Shown here: one piece after another, positions 33,497 through 42,242 of the stretch | Position numbering within the stretch: position 1 is the stretch's first letter | Layout of the letters: each line of letters starts with the position of its first letter | Source: Bacteroidales bacterium M5 | GTDB taxonomy: Bacteria > Bacteroidota > Bacteroidia > Bacteroidales > Muribaculaceae | Direction: 5' to 3' | Length of the DNA stretch: 64,000 bases | NCBI GenBank assembly: GCA_001689535.1 | Contig: LUJP01000080.1 | Location: 1-64,000, forward strand | Made by a program: the position numbers and the translations under genes | The notes under the pieces: model-generated | The model's database searches: none | The model's input: the letters and a program-made list of their open reading frames with translations, nothing else | Told to the model about the DNA's origin: nothing

Positions 33497-36451
33497 ATGT
33501 ACAGGATCACATGTCTATTATCGTTGCTAAGCATCATCATATCGGCAAGAGCCGATGTAAAACCGGTTGCGCACTATAATTTCGGCAAGGCGGGCAACGT
33601 CACCTATGCCGCAGCGCCCGATGAAATCAAGCCGTGTGCAGGCTCTGAAGTCCTTAAAGCCGTGGGGCGCCCTGTTTTCTATGCCGATGCTCCCGGCGAC
33701 AAGAAAATGAAAGGAGAGGGAAGCATACTTTTTAATGGAAACGAAGATGGCTTCGTTCTTGACAGACCCTTGAAAAATGCTTCCGGCAATCAGGTGCTCG
33801 AAGTGTGGGTAAAGCCCCGTTCCGTAGGCGAGAAAGGCAAGACGCAGGTGGTAGTAGCCAACGGCAATGGCAAGCACGGTTACACAATAGCGCAATCGGG
33901 CGACTCATGGATTCTGATATCAGGAGGAAAGGAGATTGTCAGGTTGGGAGAAGTCTCAAAAGACGCATGGACCCATCTGGCCATGGTGATTGAAAACGGC
34001 AAGGGATCGGCGTGGTTCAATGGCAAAAAGGTGAAGACATTTAATCTCACCGACTCTCTGGCAAACAATTTCTCATTGGCTCTGTCTGACAAAAAGACCG
34101 ATTCTTTTTATGGAGAAATATATGAGGTGCGTCTGAGCACTTTCGCCAATAATAAATTCAATCCCGAGGCGGACTTTCTGTTGGACTACAAAAAGATAAA
34201 AACCGACAACAGGGAGCGGCTGGCCGCCCGTAAGCGACTCATCTCCGGACTGGGAAAAAACATCAAGGGCATAAAGACCGTCAGCACATTGCCTACCGCC
34301 CGTCAGAATAACGACTGGCTAATCAGTCCGATAGATGACTCGTGCCACGTATTTCTGCAGCCGTCGGCCGATGGACTTACAGCCATGCTCCAGCTTGACA
34401 ACGGACTCATGTCCCGCACTTTCTATCTGGCCGACAACATAGCATGTGTAGGATTCCACAACAGCAGCAATGAGACGGAATACCTGCGCGCCATAAAGCC
34501 CGAGGCCCGTGTATGCATTGACAGTGTATGGTACGAGGTAGGAGGCCTTAAAGGGCAGCCGGAGCTTTCCTATCTGCTGGACAGCTGGTATAAGGATATG
34601 GAGGCGTCAGGACATGCGTTTACTTTGGAAAAAATCGAGACAGGACTGCCCTTGGAGCGCTATCCATGGACACCTAAATACAATGCTGTTCCTACCGATT
34701 GGCCGGCCAAGGGCCTGCGCATGGAGATGACCTTCGCCCCTACCGGCAATATGGTTAATGTGAAGGATGTGAAAGTAAAGGTAAACTATGAGATCTATCA
34801 GGGTCTTCCGGTTATAGCCAAATGGATCGAGGTTATAAACGATGGCGTCAAAAGCGTGGTTCTTGACGAACTCGAATCGGAGGTGCTTGCGGTAAATCAG
34901 GATCAGAAAAACCGCATACATGTGGAGAGCGACTTTTCGTTCGCGCTTGTAAATGCCGACCTGCAGGGCAGCGCCCTCATGCACTACGCCGGCACACCGA
35001 AACCTTACCATGTGGGATCGTCAACAACCAAATGGCGTGTGGACAGCGAATACAACACCTGGGCATCGCACAATCAGGCCGAAGACAAATTCCTTGGCTT
35101 TCCACATCACAATCTGCTTGTAAGCACCCTGCCTATGGGCCCCGGTGTAAAAGTCGACAAAGACAGTCCGTTCAAATCCCACATCACATTCGAATTGCTT
35201 CACGACAGTGACGACACCGAGCGAAAATCGTTGGCTCACCGCCGTTTTTATAAGAAGCTTGCGCCTCAGGTTACCGAGTCGCTGATATGCGGCGGCATTA
35301 CTTCCCACGATGAGACCGAACTGAAGGGATTTATCGACCAGATAGCAGAACTCGGCCTGGAACAGCTCGATATCATGGCATGGCCCGGTATAAGCCACGA
35401 TAATCTCGATTCGGCCTACGTCCGGCACTGGCGCAACATCTCTGACTATGCACGTGAACGCGGCATTGTGATGGGTGGCTATGAGCTTCAGGTCGCATCG
35501 CGCGGCCGCGGCAAAGATGTTGACTGCATCCATCCCGAAAGCGGCAAACCCGGAAGCCTTTTCGGCCAGAGTGTCTGCATTGCAAGCGACTGGAAAGACA
35601 GTTATTATCCCAGAATGTGGGAATTTTTTGACAAGACCGGCTTTATGACCTACAACATGGACGGCCCTTATCACGGCGATCCCTGCGCCTCGACCATCCA
35701 CAGACATCACGACGGGCTGAAAGACTCGCAGTGGCGTCAGTGGCAGACTCAAGTGGGGATAATCCACGAACTCAAACGCCGGGGAATGTACGTGCCTATT
35801 CCCGACTGGTATTTCCTTAACGGTCAGAACAGCACCGGCATGGGATATCGCGAGGCAAGCGCCAACCTCACTCCGCAACAGCAGCTTCTGCTCGGACGCC
35901 AGTATATTTACGACGGGACGTGGCACAAGATACCCCCAATGGGCTGGATGACGCTTCAGTTGGTAGGATTCTACAGCAACGACCCACGCGTGGGCTTAGA
36001 GCCTCTGTGCGAAAATATCGACCGCTATGAACAGCAGCTCATACAGTATCTGGCCAGCGGATGCCACCTCACAATAAGAGGCAAGCGACTGTATGACACA
36101 CCAGAGACTAAAAACATGGTATCACGCTGGATCAATTGGTTTAAGGATTACCGCGATATACTCACCTCCGATATTATCCATGTGAGCCGCCCCACCGGCC
36201 GCAATCTCGACTGCATAATGCATGTCAATCCGTTTATCGCCCACAAGGGAATGGTGGTCGTTTTCAATCCCACCGACAGAGAGATTACTAAAGAGATGCG
36301 TCTGCCTCTCTACTATACGGGACTGAAAGGAAAAGCAACCGTAACCTCAGGCAACGGCGACAAAAAGACGTATGCCATCACCTACCGTGACGAGATGATA
36401 TTACCCGTGACCATTGCCCCTCAGGGCTCACAGTGGTTCCTCATAGAGTAA
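33497..36451 (+). CDS. Exported LamG plus TIM-barrel protein, predicted glycosidase of unassigned family
   Basis: A 984-residue protein with signal peptide (cleavage near ARA-DV). Residues 20-235 form a LamG/concanavalin-like domain (SILFNGNEDGFVLDRP, TQVVVANGNGKHGYTI, WTHLAMVIENGKG). Residues 270-590 look like a large beta sandwich, and 600-900 a TIM barrel with ELGLEQLDIMAWPG, YARERGIVMGGYE and MTYNMDGPYHGD, where D722 is a possible nucleophile, as in clan GH-D alpha-galactosidases. The tail is a small beta domain. I cannot place it in a named GH family. It probably shares a transcript with the GH120 gene and acts on the same glycan. Confidence 0.7.
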   Translation: MYRITCLLSLLSIIISARADVKPVAHYNFGKAGNVTYAAAPDEIKPCAGSEVLKAVGRPVFYADAPGDKKMKGEGSILFNGNEDGFVLDRPLKNASGNQVLEVWVKPRSVGEKGKTQVVVANGNGKHGYTIAQSGDSWILISGGKEIVRLGEVSKDAWTHLAMVIENGKGSAWFNGKKVKTFNLTDSLANNFSLALSDKKTDSFYGEIYEVRLSTFANNKFNPEADFLLDYKKIKTDNRERLAARKRLISGLGKNIKGIKTVSTLPTARQNNDWLISPIDDSCHVFLQPSADGLTAMLQLDNGLMSRTFYLADNIACVGFHNSSNETEYLRAIKPEARVCIDSVWYEVGGLKGQPELSYLLDSWYKDMEASGHAFTLEKIETGLPLERYPWTPKYNAVPTDWPAKGLRMEMTFAPTGNMVNVKDVKVKVNYEIYQGLPVIAKWIEVINDGVKSVVLDELESEVLAVNQDQKNRIHVESDFSFALVNADLQGSALMHYAGTPKPYHVGSSTTKWRVDSEYNTWASHNQAEDKFLGFPHHNLLVSTLPMGPGVKVDKDSPFKSHITFELLHDSDDTERKSLAHRRFYKKLAPQVTESLICGGITSHDETELKGFIDQIAELGLEQLDIMAWPGISHDNLDSAYVRHWRNISDYARERGIVMGGYELQVASRGRGKDVDCIHPESGKPGSLFGQSVCIASDWKDSYYPRMWEFFDKTGFMTYNMDGPYHGDPCASTIHRHHDGLKDSQWRQWQTQVGIIHELKRRGMYVPIPDWYFLNGQNSTGMGYREASANLTPQQQLLLGRQYIYDGTWHKIPPMGWMTLQLVGFYSNDPRVGLEPLCENIDRYEQQLIQYLASGCHLTIRGKRLYDTPETKNMVSRWINWFKDYRDILTSDIIHVSRPTGRNLDCIMHVNPFIAHKGMVVVFNPTDREITKEMRLPLYYTGLKGKATVTSGNGDKKTYAITYRDEMILPVTIAPQGSQWFLIE

Positions 36452-36529
36452 ACTATCGGAATCCTTACCCCTCTGAAGCACGCATTTTGCAGTCAGCTTG
36501 CTGTTGCAGGATGCGTGCTTTTATTGCGG

Positions 36530-37687
36530 TCAGTTGAAGGGAAGGGTTTCGGCGCTTTCGAGTTCTTCGGCTTCGTGCTCGCCCGCGTCAGGATTGTCAG
36601 TAGTGTCGTCGCGGCGGATTATGTAGGTGTTGTAATAGCTCAGAAGCAGAGTGGTGAGCGGCAGGGCTATTATCAGGCCCACCATTCCGAGCAGCGTTCC
36701 CCACACCGAGAGCGAAAGGAGGATTATGGCCGGATTCAGCCCCATGGCCTTGCCCATGATTTTAGGAGTAAGGAAAAAGTCCTGTATCACCTGCACCACG
36801 CAGTAAACCGCAATACTCTCCAGGAATATAGGCCAGAACTCCTGGCCGCCTCCTATGGCATAGACCATGCAGAGCAGCGTGGTAGGCAACAGCGAGATAA
36901 GCTGCAGATAAGGCACGAGATTGAGCACGCCGATAAACATTCCCAGAAGAATGGCCATAGGAAGATCGATGATAGTGAACCCGATACTGAAAAGCACTCC
37001 CACAATCAGGGCTATGAGCGCCTGTCCGCGGAAATAATGGTTCATGCTGTCCTTTATATCGCGGCCTATCTTCCCTGCGGTACCACGCATTTTCGGAGGC
37101 ACCATCAGCCTGAATCCGCGGCCGAGGCGCTCGTAATCTATCATTATGAACACCACGTAGAGAATGACTATGAGCCAGTTGAACAGGCCTATTATCACGG
37201 AGATACTTCCGGTAATCACGCTCCACACCGTAGCGAGAGTGTTTTCCACCATTCCCATCACTTGCTGCGACTTGAGCAGTTCGGCTATTCCGTGGAAGTC
37301 TATCTTGCTTCGTATATAATTATGCAGCTCTGCAAGCATGCCTTCCTCGCTCAGGGTCATTTTTGATGAGGCATAGGCGCTGAGCACATCGGCCATCTGG
37401 TTGATTTCCGAAACAATCACCGGTATTATGAAATAACCCAGGGCAGTCAGGAAAAATGCAGCCTCAAAAAGAGTGACGAATATGGCAGGCACCCTACCGC
37501 GGAGATGCAGCAAATGCCGGTTGAACTGCACAAACGGCTCAAACAGATATGCTATCAGACATGCCACAAGGAAAGGAAGGAGCACATCCTTCAGAATGTC
37601 GATAAGCCAGATTGCGGCGAGAACAATAACAATGGTTATCACCAGTCGCACCACTCGGTCGAAGGTATAAGGTCTGCGTTCTGTCAT
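36530..37687 (-). CDS. AI-2E family transporter (TqsA/PerM-like)
   Basis: A 385-residue inner-membrane protein with about eight hydrophobic segments: two close pairs at the N-terminus, a soluble middle (140-210), and a C-terminal group with GVLNLVPYLQLISLLPTTLL and IQDFFLTPKIMGKAMGLNP, both hallmarks of PF01594. Members export small molecules or exchange ions; the AI-2 role in the family name is not established for Bacteroidales. The acidic C-terminal tail is unusual. Monocistronic, with its own minus-strand promoter. Confidence 0.9.
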   Translation of the reverse strand: MTERRPYTFDRVVRLVITIVIVLAAIWLIDILKDVLLPFLVACLIAYLFEPFVQFNRHLLHLRGRVPAIFVTLFEAAFFLTALGYFIIPVIVSEINQMADVLSAYASSKMTLSEEGMLAELHNYIRSKIDFHGIAELLKSQQVMGMVENTLATVWSVITGSISVIIGLFNWLIVILYVVFIMIDYERLGRGFRLMVPPKMRGTAGKIGRDIKDSMNHYFRGQALIALIVGVLFSIGFTIIDLPMAILLGMFIGVLNLVPYLQLISLLPTTLLCMVYAIGGGQEFWPIFLESIAVYCVVQVIQDFFLTPKIMGKAMGLNPAIILLSLSVWGTLLGMVGLIIALPLTTLLLSYYNTYIIRRDDTTDNPDAGEHEAEELESAETLPFN

Positions 37688-37752
37688 TTGGGTAAAAACG
37701 GCTTTGCACCGGGAATAATTTGCTCTTCAGCTACTGGTTTGAATTTATGCTG

Positions 37753-37760
37753 CAAAATTA
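37753..37760 (-). promoter_or_regulatory. AI-2E transporter promoter, -7 box TAATTTTG
   Basis: Reverse complement of caaaatta, 66 bp upstream of the start at 37687. Confidence 0.6.
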
Positions 37761-37798
37761 CTAATTCAGTCCGATATTCCTCTCATTCCGGAAAGAGG

Positions 37799-39175
37799 TC
37801 ACCTGGCATCTTCTATTTTCTTGCGAATGGACGGAATGCCATACGTGAGTTTCTTAACGGTCAGATCTTCTTCGGCCTGCTCGTTGGCCTTCAACAGCTT
37901 CTGTTCCGAAGCTTCGAAATTGGCCTTCACCTCCCGCAGGGTCTTTATCTGCTTCTCAAGGGCTTCTATGGCCTTGTCGATTCCTGCACATGCGGCCTCA
38001 TACTTCTTGTGGGCGGCCTTCACATTATTGCTGAAAGCGGTGCGGAAACGGTCAATTTTCTCTTCAAAGCGGGCGAAGTCCATCGACTGGCTGCGGGCGG
38101 CGTCAAGTTCCCTTACCAGGGCAACCCGCTCCTTATACCCTTTTTTGGCGGCCTCGGTTATGAGCCGGAGCACCGGCAGGAAAAACTGCGGACGAATCAC
38201 AATCATCTTGGGATAACGATAGCTTTTGTCAACTATACCCGTATCATACAGCTCATTGCCGGTCTCAAGCATCGAAACAAGCACGGCATACTCGCATCCC
38301 TTGCGTGTGCGGTCCTTGTCAAGCTTGTCGAGAAAGTCGTCATTGCGGTGTTTGGTGGAGGTGGTATCCATCTCGTTTTTCATCTCGAACATTACCGAAA
38401 CGTACTCGTGGCCGTCCACATAGTCGCGGAACACAAAATCGCCTTTGCTGTGCTCCACCACCGTATTGTCCTTCTCAAAACTTGCCTCGGGATAGAGGCC
38501 CATGCTCCTTGCCTGCTCGAACTGAATGGAGCAATGCTGCTCGAGAGTCTCTCCAACCATTTTGGTTGAAAGACGCATCTTGAAATCCTTTAGGCGATCT
38601 ATCTCGTCCTGCTTGTCCTGAAGCTGGAGCTTGTGCTGCTCCCTTATCTGACTCTCGCGATTCTCGGCAGCGAGCCGTCCGGCTTCTATATCGGCCTGCA
38701 GACGCATTATCTCCTGTTCCTTTTTCTGCACCTTGAGCTCGGCCTCATTGCGTTCCTTGGCAAGGGCAAGCTTCAGGTCGCTGTCCTTTCCGGCAAGAGC
38801 CGATTCAAGCGTAGCTATCTTCCGGTCCTTCTCGGCCGCAGTATTGAAAATCTCGCGGTCCTTCCGGCTTTCAAGCTCGGTCAGTTCGGTTTTCTTCGTG
38901 GCCTCGTAACCGGCAATGATGCCCGACAGACGGGTGATTTCGTTCTGCAGCGTTCCCAATTCCTGTTCCTTCTTTGAGATTCTGCTGTCGAACTCCTTCT
39001 CGGCGTTCAGCTTTATAGTCTCTTCGCGCGCGTCGTAGCGTGCTTGCACCTCTTTCACACGCTGACGAAGCTCCTGGTCGAACACCTCGCCGCGCACCTG
39101 CGCCGCAATAGCCGCATAGTCATTATCATCCACCTGGAACACGGTTCCGCACTTCGGGCATTTTATATCTTTCAT
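37799..39175 (-). CDS. DUF2130 coiled-coil protein with zinc finger
   Basis: A 458-residue soluble protein. It opens with half of a zinc finger (IKCPKCGTVFQVDD), then a coiled coil from about 35 to 205 (long runs of E/K/R/L heptads), then the DUF2130 domain (about 205-400) with VEHSKGDFVFRDYVDGHEY and FEMKNEMDTT, which resembles a PD-(D/E)XK-type nuclease core: D/E followed by E-x-K. A second short coiled coil ends it. DUF2130 is likened to RmuC; function unknown. The ATG at 39175 (KDIKCPKCG) is preferred to a GTG two codons earlier. Confidence 0.85.
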   Translation of the reverse strand: MKDIKCPKCGTVFQVDDNDYAAIAAQVRGEVFDQELRQRVKEVQARYDAREETIKLNAEKEFDSRISKKEQELGTLQNEITRLSGIIAGYEATKKTELTELESRKDREIFNTAAEKDRKIATLESALAGKDSDLKLALAKERNEAELKVQKKEQEIMRLQADIEAGRLAAENRESQIREQHKLQLQDKQDEIDRLKDFKMRLSTKMVGETLEQHCSIQFEQARSMGLYPEASFEKDNTVVEHSKGDFVFRDYVDGHEYVSVMFEMKNEMDTTSTKHRNDDFLDKLDKDRTRKGCEYAVLVSMLETGNELYDTGIVDKSYRYPKMIVIRPQFFLPVLRLITEAAKKGYKERVALVRELDAARSQSMDFARFEEKIDRFRTAFSNNVKAAHKKYEAACAGIDKAIEALEKQIKTLREVKANFEASEQKLLKANEQAEEDLTVKKLTYGIPSIRKKIEDAR

Positions 39176-39204
39176 AATCACTTATTATAGCCGGTTATAC
39201 AATA

Positions 39205-39212
39205 CAAAAATA
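39205..39212 (-). promoter_or_regulatory. DUF2130 gene promoter, -7 box TATTTTTG
   Basis: Reverse complement of caaaaata, 30 bp upstream of the start at 39175. Confidence 0.6.
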
Positions 39213-39278
39213 AAGAATCATTCCCAACCCGTGAAACATTTAATCTTCTTTTTAACACACCCCTAAATTCTTTTTTAT

Positions 39279-39286
39279 TAACTTTG
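39279..39286 (+). promoter_or_regulatory. Porin promoter, -7 box TAACTTTG
   Basis: Consensus -7 box followed by ccgccg; implies a leader of about 130 nt before the porin ATG at 39422. Confidence 0.65.
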
Positions 39287-39421
39287 CCGCCGTCTTATTT
39301 TTGAAAATTTAATATTTACAATCACACCGCCTCCCACCCAATCATCCCATTGCTTTCGGAGACGTGAGGTTTATAAATCTGAAATTCAAGTTTTTCAACC
39401 TATAACCCAATTAGTTTTATT

Positions 39422-40612
39422 ATGAAACTTTCACATTCCCTGCTCTGCGCCGCATTGTTTTCGGCTATGGCAGCCCCCTCGGCTTCAGCAGCCCTGGACA
39501 GCATTCCCTCAATCAAAGTAGATAAACTCACCATCACCCCTGCAGGCCGTATTCTTATGGACGGTGCCGTGTACACTCCCGGCGGCGACGGTCTGAACGC
39601 AGGCCTGGCTCTTCCCGATATCCGTTTCGGCGGCAAGATGTCATACGGTAACTGGGCCGCTAAAATCGACGTGGGCTACGGTTTCGGCAAACTCAGTATG
39701 AAAGATATTTATCTGCAGTATAAATTCAACGGCTCCAACCTTCTTCGCGGCGGTTATTTCGTTCATCAGTTCGGTCTCAACGCGGCCACCTCAAGCTCGA
39801 TGAAGCCCGCCATGGAGGCTGCCACCACTGACGACTTCTTCAAAGCCACAGGCCGTAACCTCGGTATCATGTATGTGTATGACCACAAAGCATTCTTTGC
39901 CGGAGTAAGCGCCATTCTTGACGGCACCTCCCTCACCACTCCCTCCAATCAGCAAGGCAAGGCAAGCTACGGCGGCCTAACACGCCTCGTGTATCGTCCC
40001 CTCCATTCCACCGGCCTCATAGTTCAGGCAGGTGTTTCTGGATGGATTCAGAGCGCTCTTCACAAAGCCGCTGAAGAAGACGGCGAGTACACCGTAAGCC
40101 AGGGCTATTTCGACTTCGGCGCAAACTTCCCCACCCGCGTGTGCAAAACCTCCATGCTCAGCGCCGACGTAACCGACGCTTCTTCTGTCTTCAAGTTCAC
40201 ACCCGAACTGCTCGTGGCCAAGAACCGTCTGGCTCTCGAGGGACAGTACTACTATATGAACGTGGCTCGTAAAGGCGACCTCAAGTCATATAAAGCAAAC
40301 GGTGTCTACGGTCTTCTCCGCGGCATTCTTATCGGCGGCGACTACGGCTATTCACATGCCGATGCCGGTCTCGCCACTCCCGCTCCCAAATCTCTTGAGG
40401 TTGTAGCCGGCTACAACTACACCGACGCCAATTGCTCAGAAGCCGGCATATTCGGTGGCCGCTCCAACGATGCCTCAATCACATTCAACTACTATGTGAA
40501 CAAATACGTGATAGCACGTCTGCGCTACAACTACACCAACGTGAAAGGCAGCGACGTGACCCCCGACCGCCACGTAAACATGGTGCAGGCACGTATCCAG
40601 GTAATCTTCTGA
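39422..40612 (+). CDS. OprP/OprO-type outer-membrane porin
   Basis: A 396-residue beta-barrel with signal peptide (cleavage near ASA-AL, residue 23). Alternating amphipathic strands run to a terminal Phe (MVQARIQVIF), as outer-membrane porins require. Segments LTITPAGRILMDGAVY, MKDIYLQYKFNGSNLLRGGYFVHQFG match phosphate-selective porins (OprO/OprP). It converges with a histidine acid phosphatase across a shared terminator, which supports a role in phosphate or phosphoester uptake, although ion selectivity is not proven. Confidence 0.85.
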   Translation: MKLSHSLLCAALFSAMAAPSASAALDSIPSIKVDKLTITPAGRILMDGAVYTPGGDGLNAGLALPDIRFGGKMSYGNWAAKIDVGYGFGKLSMKDIYLQYKFNGSNLLRGGYFVHQFGLNAATSSSMKPAMEAATTDDFFKATGRNLGIMYVYDHKAFFAGVSAILDGTSLTTPSNQQGKASYGGLTRLVYRPLHSTGLIVQAGVSGWIQSALHKAAEEDGEYTVSQGYFDFGANFPTRVCKTSMLSADVTDASSVFKFTPELLVAKNRLALEGQYYYMNVARKGDLKSYKANGVYGLLRGILIGGDYGYSHADAGLATPAPKSLEVVAGYNYTDANCSEAGIFGGRSNDASITFNYYVNKYVIARLRYNYTNVKGSDVTPDRHVNMVQARIQVIF

Positions 40613-40634
40613 TAAACTGCACATAAAATACACT

Positions 40635-40676
40635 AAAATGGCGATGAGACCAATTGGGTTCATCGCCATTTTCTTT
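40635..40676. terminator. Bidirectional terminator between porin and phosphatase
   Basis: aaaatggcgatga (40635-40647) pairs with tcatcgccatttt (40660-40672); T-run on one side, A-run on the other, so it can serve both convergent genes. Confidence 0.9.
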
Positions 40677-40722
40677 TATCGCGGAGCGTCGATGTGGCCC
40701 ATCGGCGCGGATTCCGGTTAGC

Positions 40723-42024
40723 TTATTTGATATTCTCGTAATCGCGGAGAGCCTGCTCGAAGCGTGCGTTCACGTCGGCTATGTCATAAAGACCGTCGGC
40801 ATTACGCTGAAGACCTTTAAGAGTAAGCGGATAAATCATTGGAGGATTGTCAAGGTCGAGCAACTCCATATTGCGGAGCTGGTCAACGCTCTGATAAACG
40901 ATGTTTATATCGGCATACTCTTTGCCGTCCTTGCCCATAAACTTCTCCACCACTATTTTGGAACCGATGGGAGTTTTCTTCTCTATGGCATTGGGAAGCT
41001 CATATTCTTCCACACCCAGTGCGGTGGCAACGGATGAAAGGTTGCTGTCGTGGCCCACAAGGAATGTGAATTTACGGGCCGGCGAGCGAAGCTCGTCATA
41101 CATATACTGGATAAGCGGGTGAGCCACATTTGCGGCCACGATAGGAGCGGTGAAGAGCACATCCTGATAGGTGTCCTTCACATGGGCAATCTTTTCCCAG
41201 TCCTTGCGGGTGAGCTTATGGCCGAAAGCCGCCTTGAGAGTATCGGGCTGCTCATAATACTGAAGAATCAGCGCGTCGCTTGCCGAGTTGAGTTCCTTCA
41301 ACGCCGAACCGCTCTTGAGCCGCGGTTCCTGATAAACCTCCCAGAGCAATTCCGTGTCATAGTTGTCAAGCGCATCAAGCTTGGGATTCTTGTTCTTGGC
41401 CATGGGCGACTGGTCCACGTCCATCACGTCGATAATCATGGCATAGTCGGGAGCAATGGCCTCATTTATTCCTTTGATTCCTTTTTTGCCTCCCATCGCT
41501 TTGATCTGCTCCATGGCAGTGGCAACGAACTCGGGAGTAACTTTGGTAAGCTGCGGATTGAACAGCGGATCCATTTTGCTGGGCATGTAGCGGTGATAGA
41601 CCTCAATGCCACCCACGGGCATGAATCCCGAAGTGAAATACTGGGCTGTGGCTATACAGCGCTGCATTGAGTTGGCTATCACGTTCACGTCGTCGGCATC
41701 GGGAGTATGGTTAACCGGGAACAGTCCGGCATCCTCGGCCCACTTGCGGAAATACTGGCCCATCTGCGTTTCGAGCACACCGCCGCGCAGTGTAAGCTCG
41801 CTCTTTGGTGCGGTCCATTTGGTCCACTGGTGGGGTGTCATCTGGCCCAGGTCGCTCTTGCTGTCGCTCAACGGCGAACGGATATTGTGGCGGCTCAGAA
41901 CCACGGCTTCTTTAAGTTGGTATTTGTCTTTGAATTCCTGTGAACGCTGTTTCTGTCCCATCGACAACTCGGGTAAAAGAACAGCAAGCAACATAGCGCA
42001 TGCCACTGTAGAGATTCTTCTCAT
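40723..42024 (-). CDS. Exported histidine acid phosphatase (HD type)
   Basis: A 433-residue branch-2 histidine phosphatase with signal peptide (cleavage near SMG-QK). The catalytic motif is SRHNIRSPL near residue 45, a variant of RHGxRxP in which Asn replaces Gly. The proton donor is in FLVGHDSNLSS near 325 (HD type, as in AppA/Agp). Periplasmic; it would release phosphate from sugar phosphates or phytate. Convergent with the OprP-like porin, so the two may form a phosphate-scavenging pair. Compare the HAE-type enzyme at 51600. Confidence 0.88.
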   Translation of the reverse strand: MRRISTVACAMLLAVLLPELSMGQKQRSQEFKDKYQLKEAVVLSRHNIRSPLSDSKSDLGQMTPHQWTKWTAPKSELTLRGGVLETQMGQYFRKWAEDAGLFPVNHTPDADDVNVIANSMQRCIATAQYFTSGFMPVGGIEVYHRYMPSKMDPLFNPQLTKVTPEFVATAMEQIKAMGGKKGIKGINEAIAPDYAMIIDVMDVDQSPMAKNKNPKLDALDNYDTELLWEVYQEPRLKSGSALKELNSASDALILQYYEQPDTLKAAFGHKLTRKDWEKIAHVKDTYQDVLFTAPIVAANVAHPLIQYMYDELRSPARKFTFLVGHDSNLSSVATALGVEEYELPNAIEKKTPIGSKIVVEKFMGKDGKEYADINIVYQSVDQLRNMELLDLDNPPMIYPLTLKGLQRNADGLYDIADVNARFEQALRDYENIK

Positions 42025-42242
42025 GATGCTTTAATTGTTTTAAGGTGTTTTTAATGATAGTTTGTTAATCTAAGTATTTTTTTAACATATAGCCCTCCCA
42101 TTTTGTTCCGTAATTCCTCGTTTTATTACTCAAAATAGGATTATACATATTATTAAGAACAAAGTGCAAGTGATTTATGGGAATAATTCACTAACTATGC
42201 ATGTAAATTAAGAGATAATTTTTAATAAACCAAAAAACTGCA
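42025..42242. other. AT-rich intergenic region before GH3
   Basis: Very AT-rich spacer between divergent genes. No clear TAnnTTTG box for either gene, so promoters are probably weak or activator-dependent. Confidence 0.4.

Noticed and set aside
36515..37366. 283-aa plus-strand frame opposite the AI-2E transporter
   Set aside because: Antisense shadow; His/Glu-rich translation without domain structure.
37505..38569. 354-aa plus-strand frame across the AI-2E/DUF2130 boundary
   Set aside because: Antisense to two well-supported genes and their promoter.
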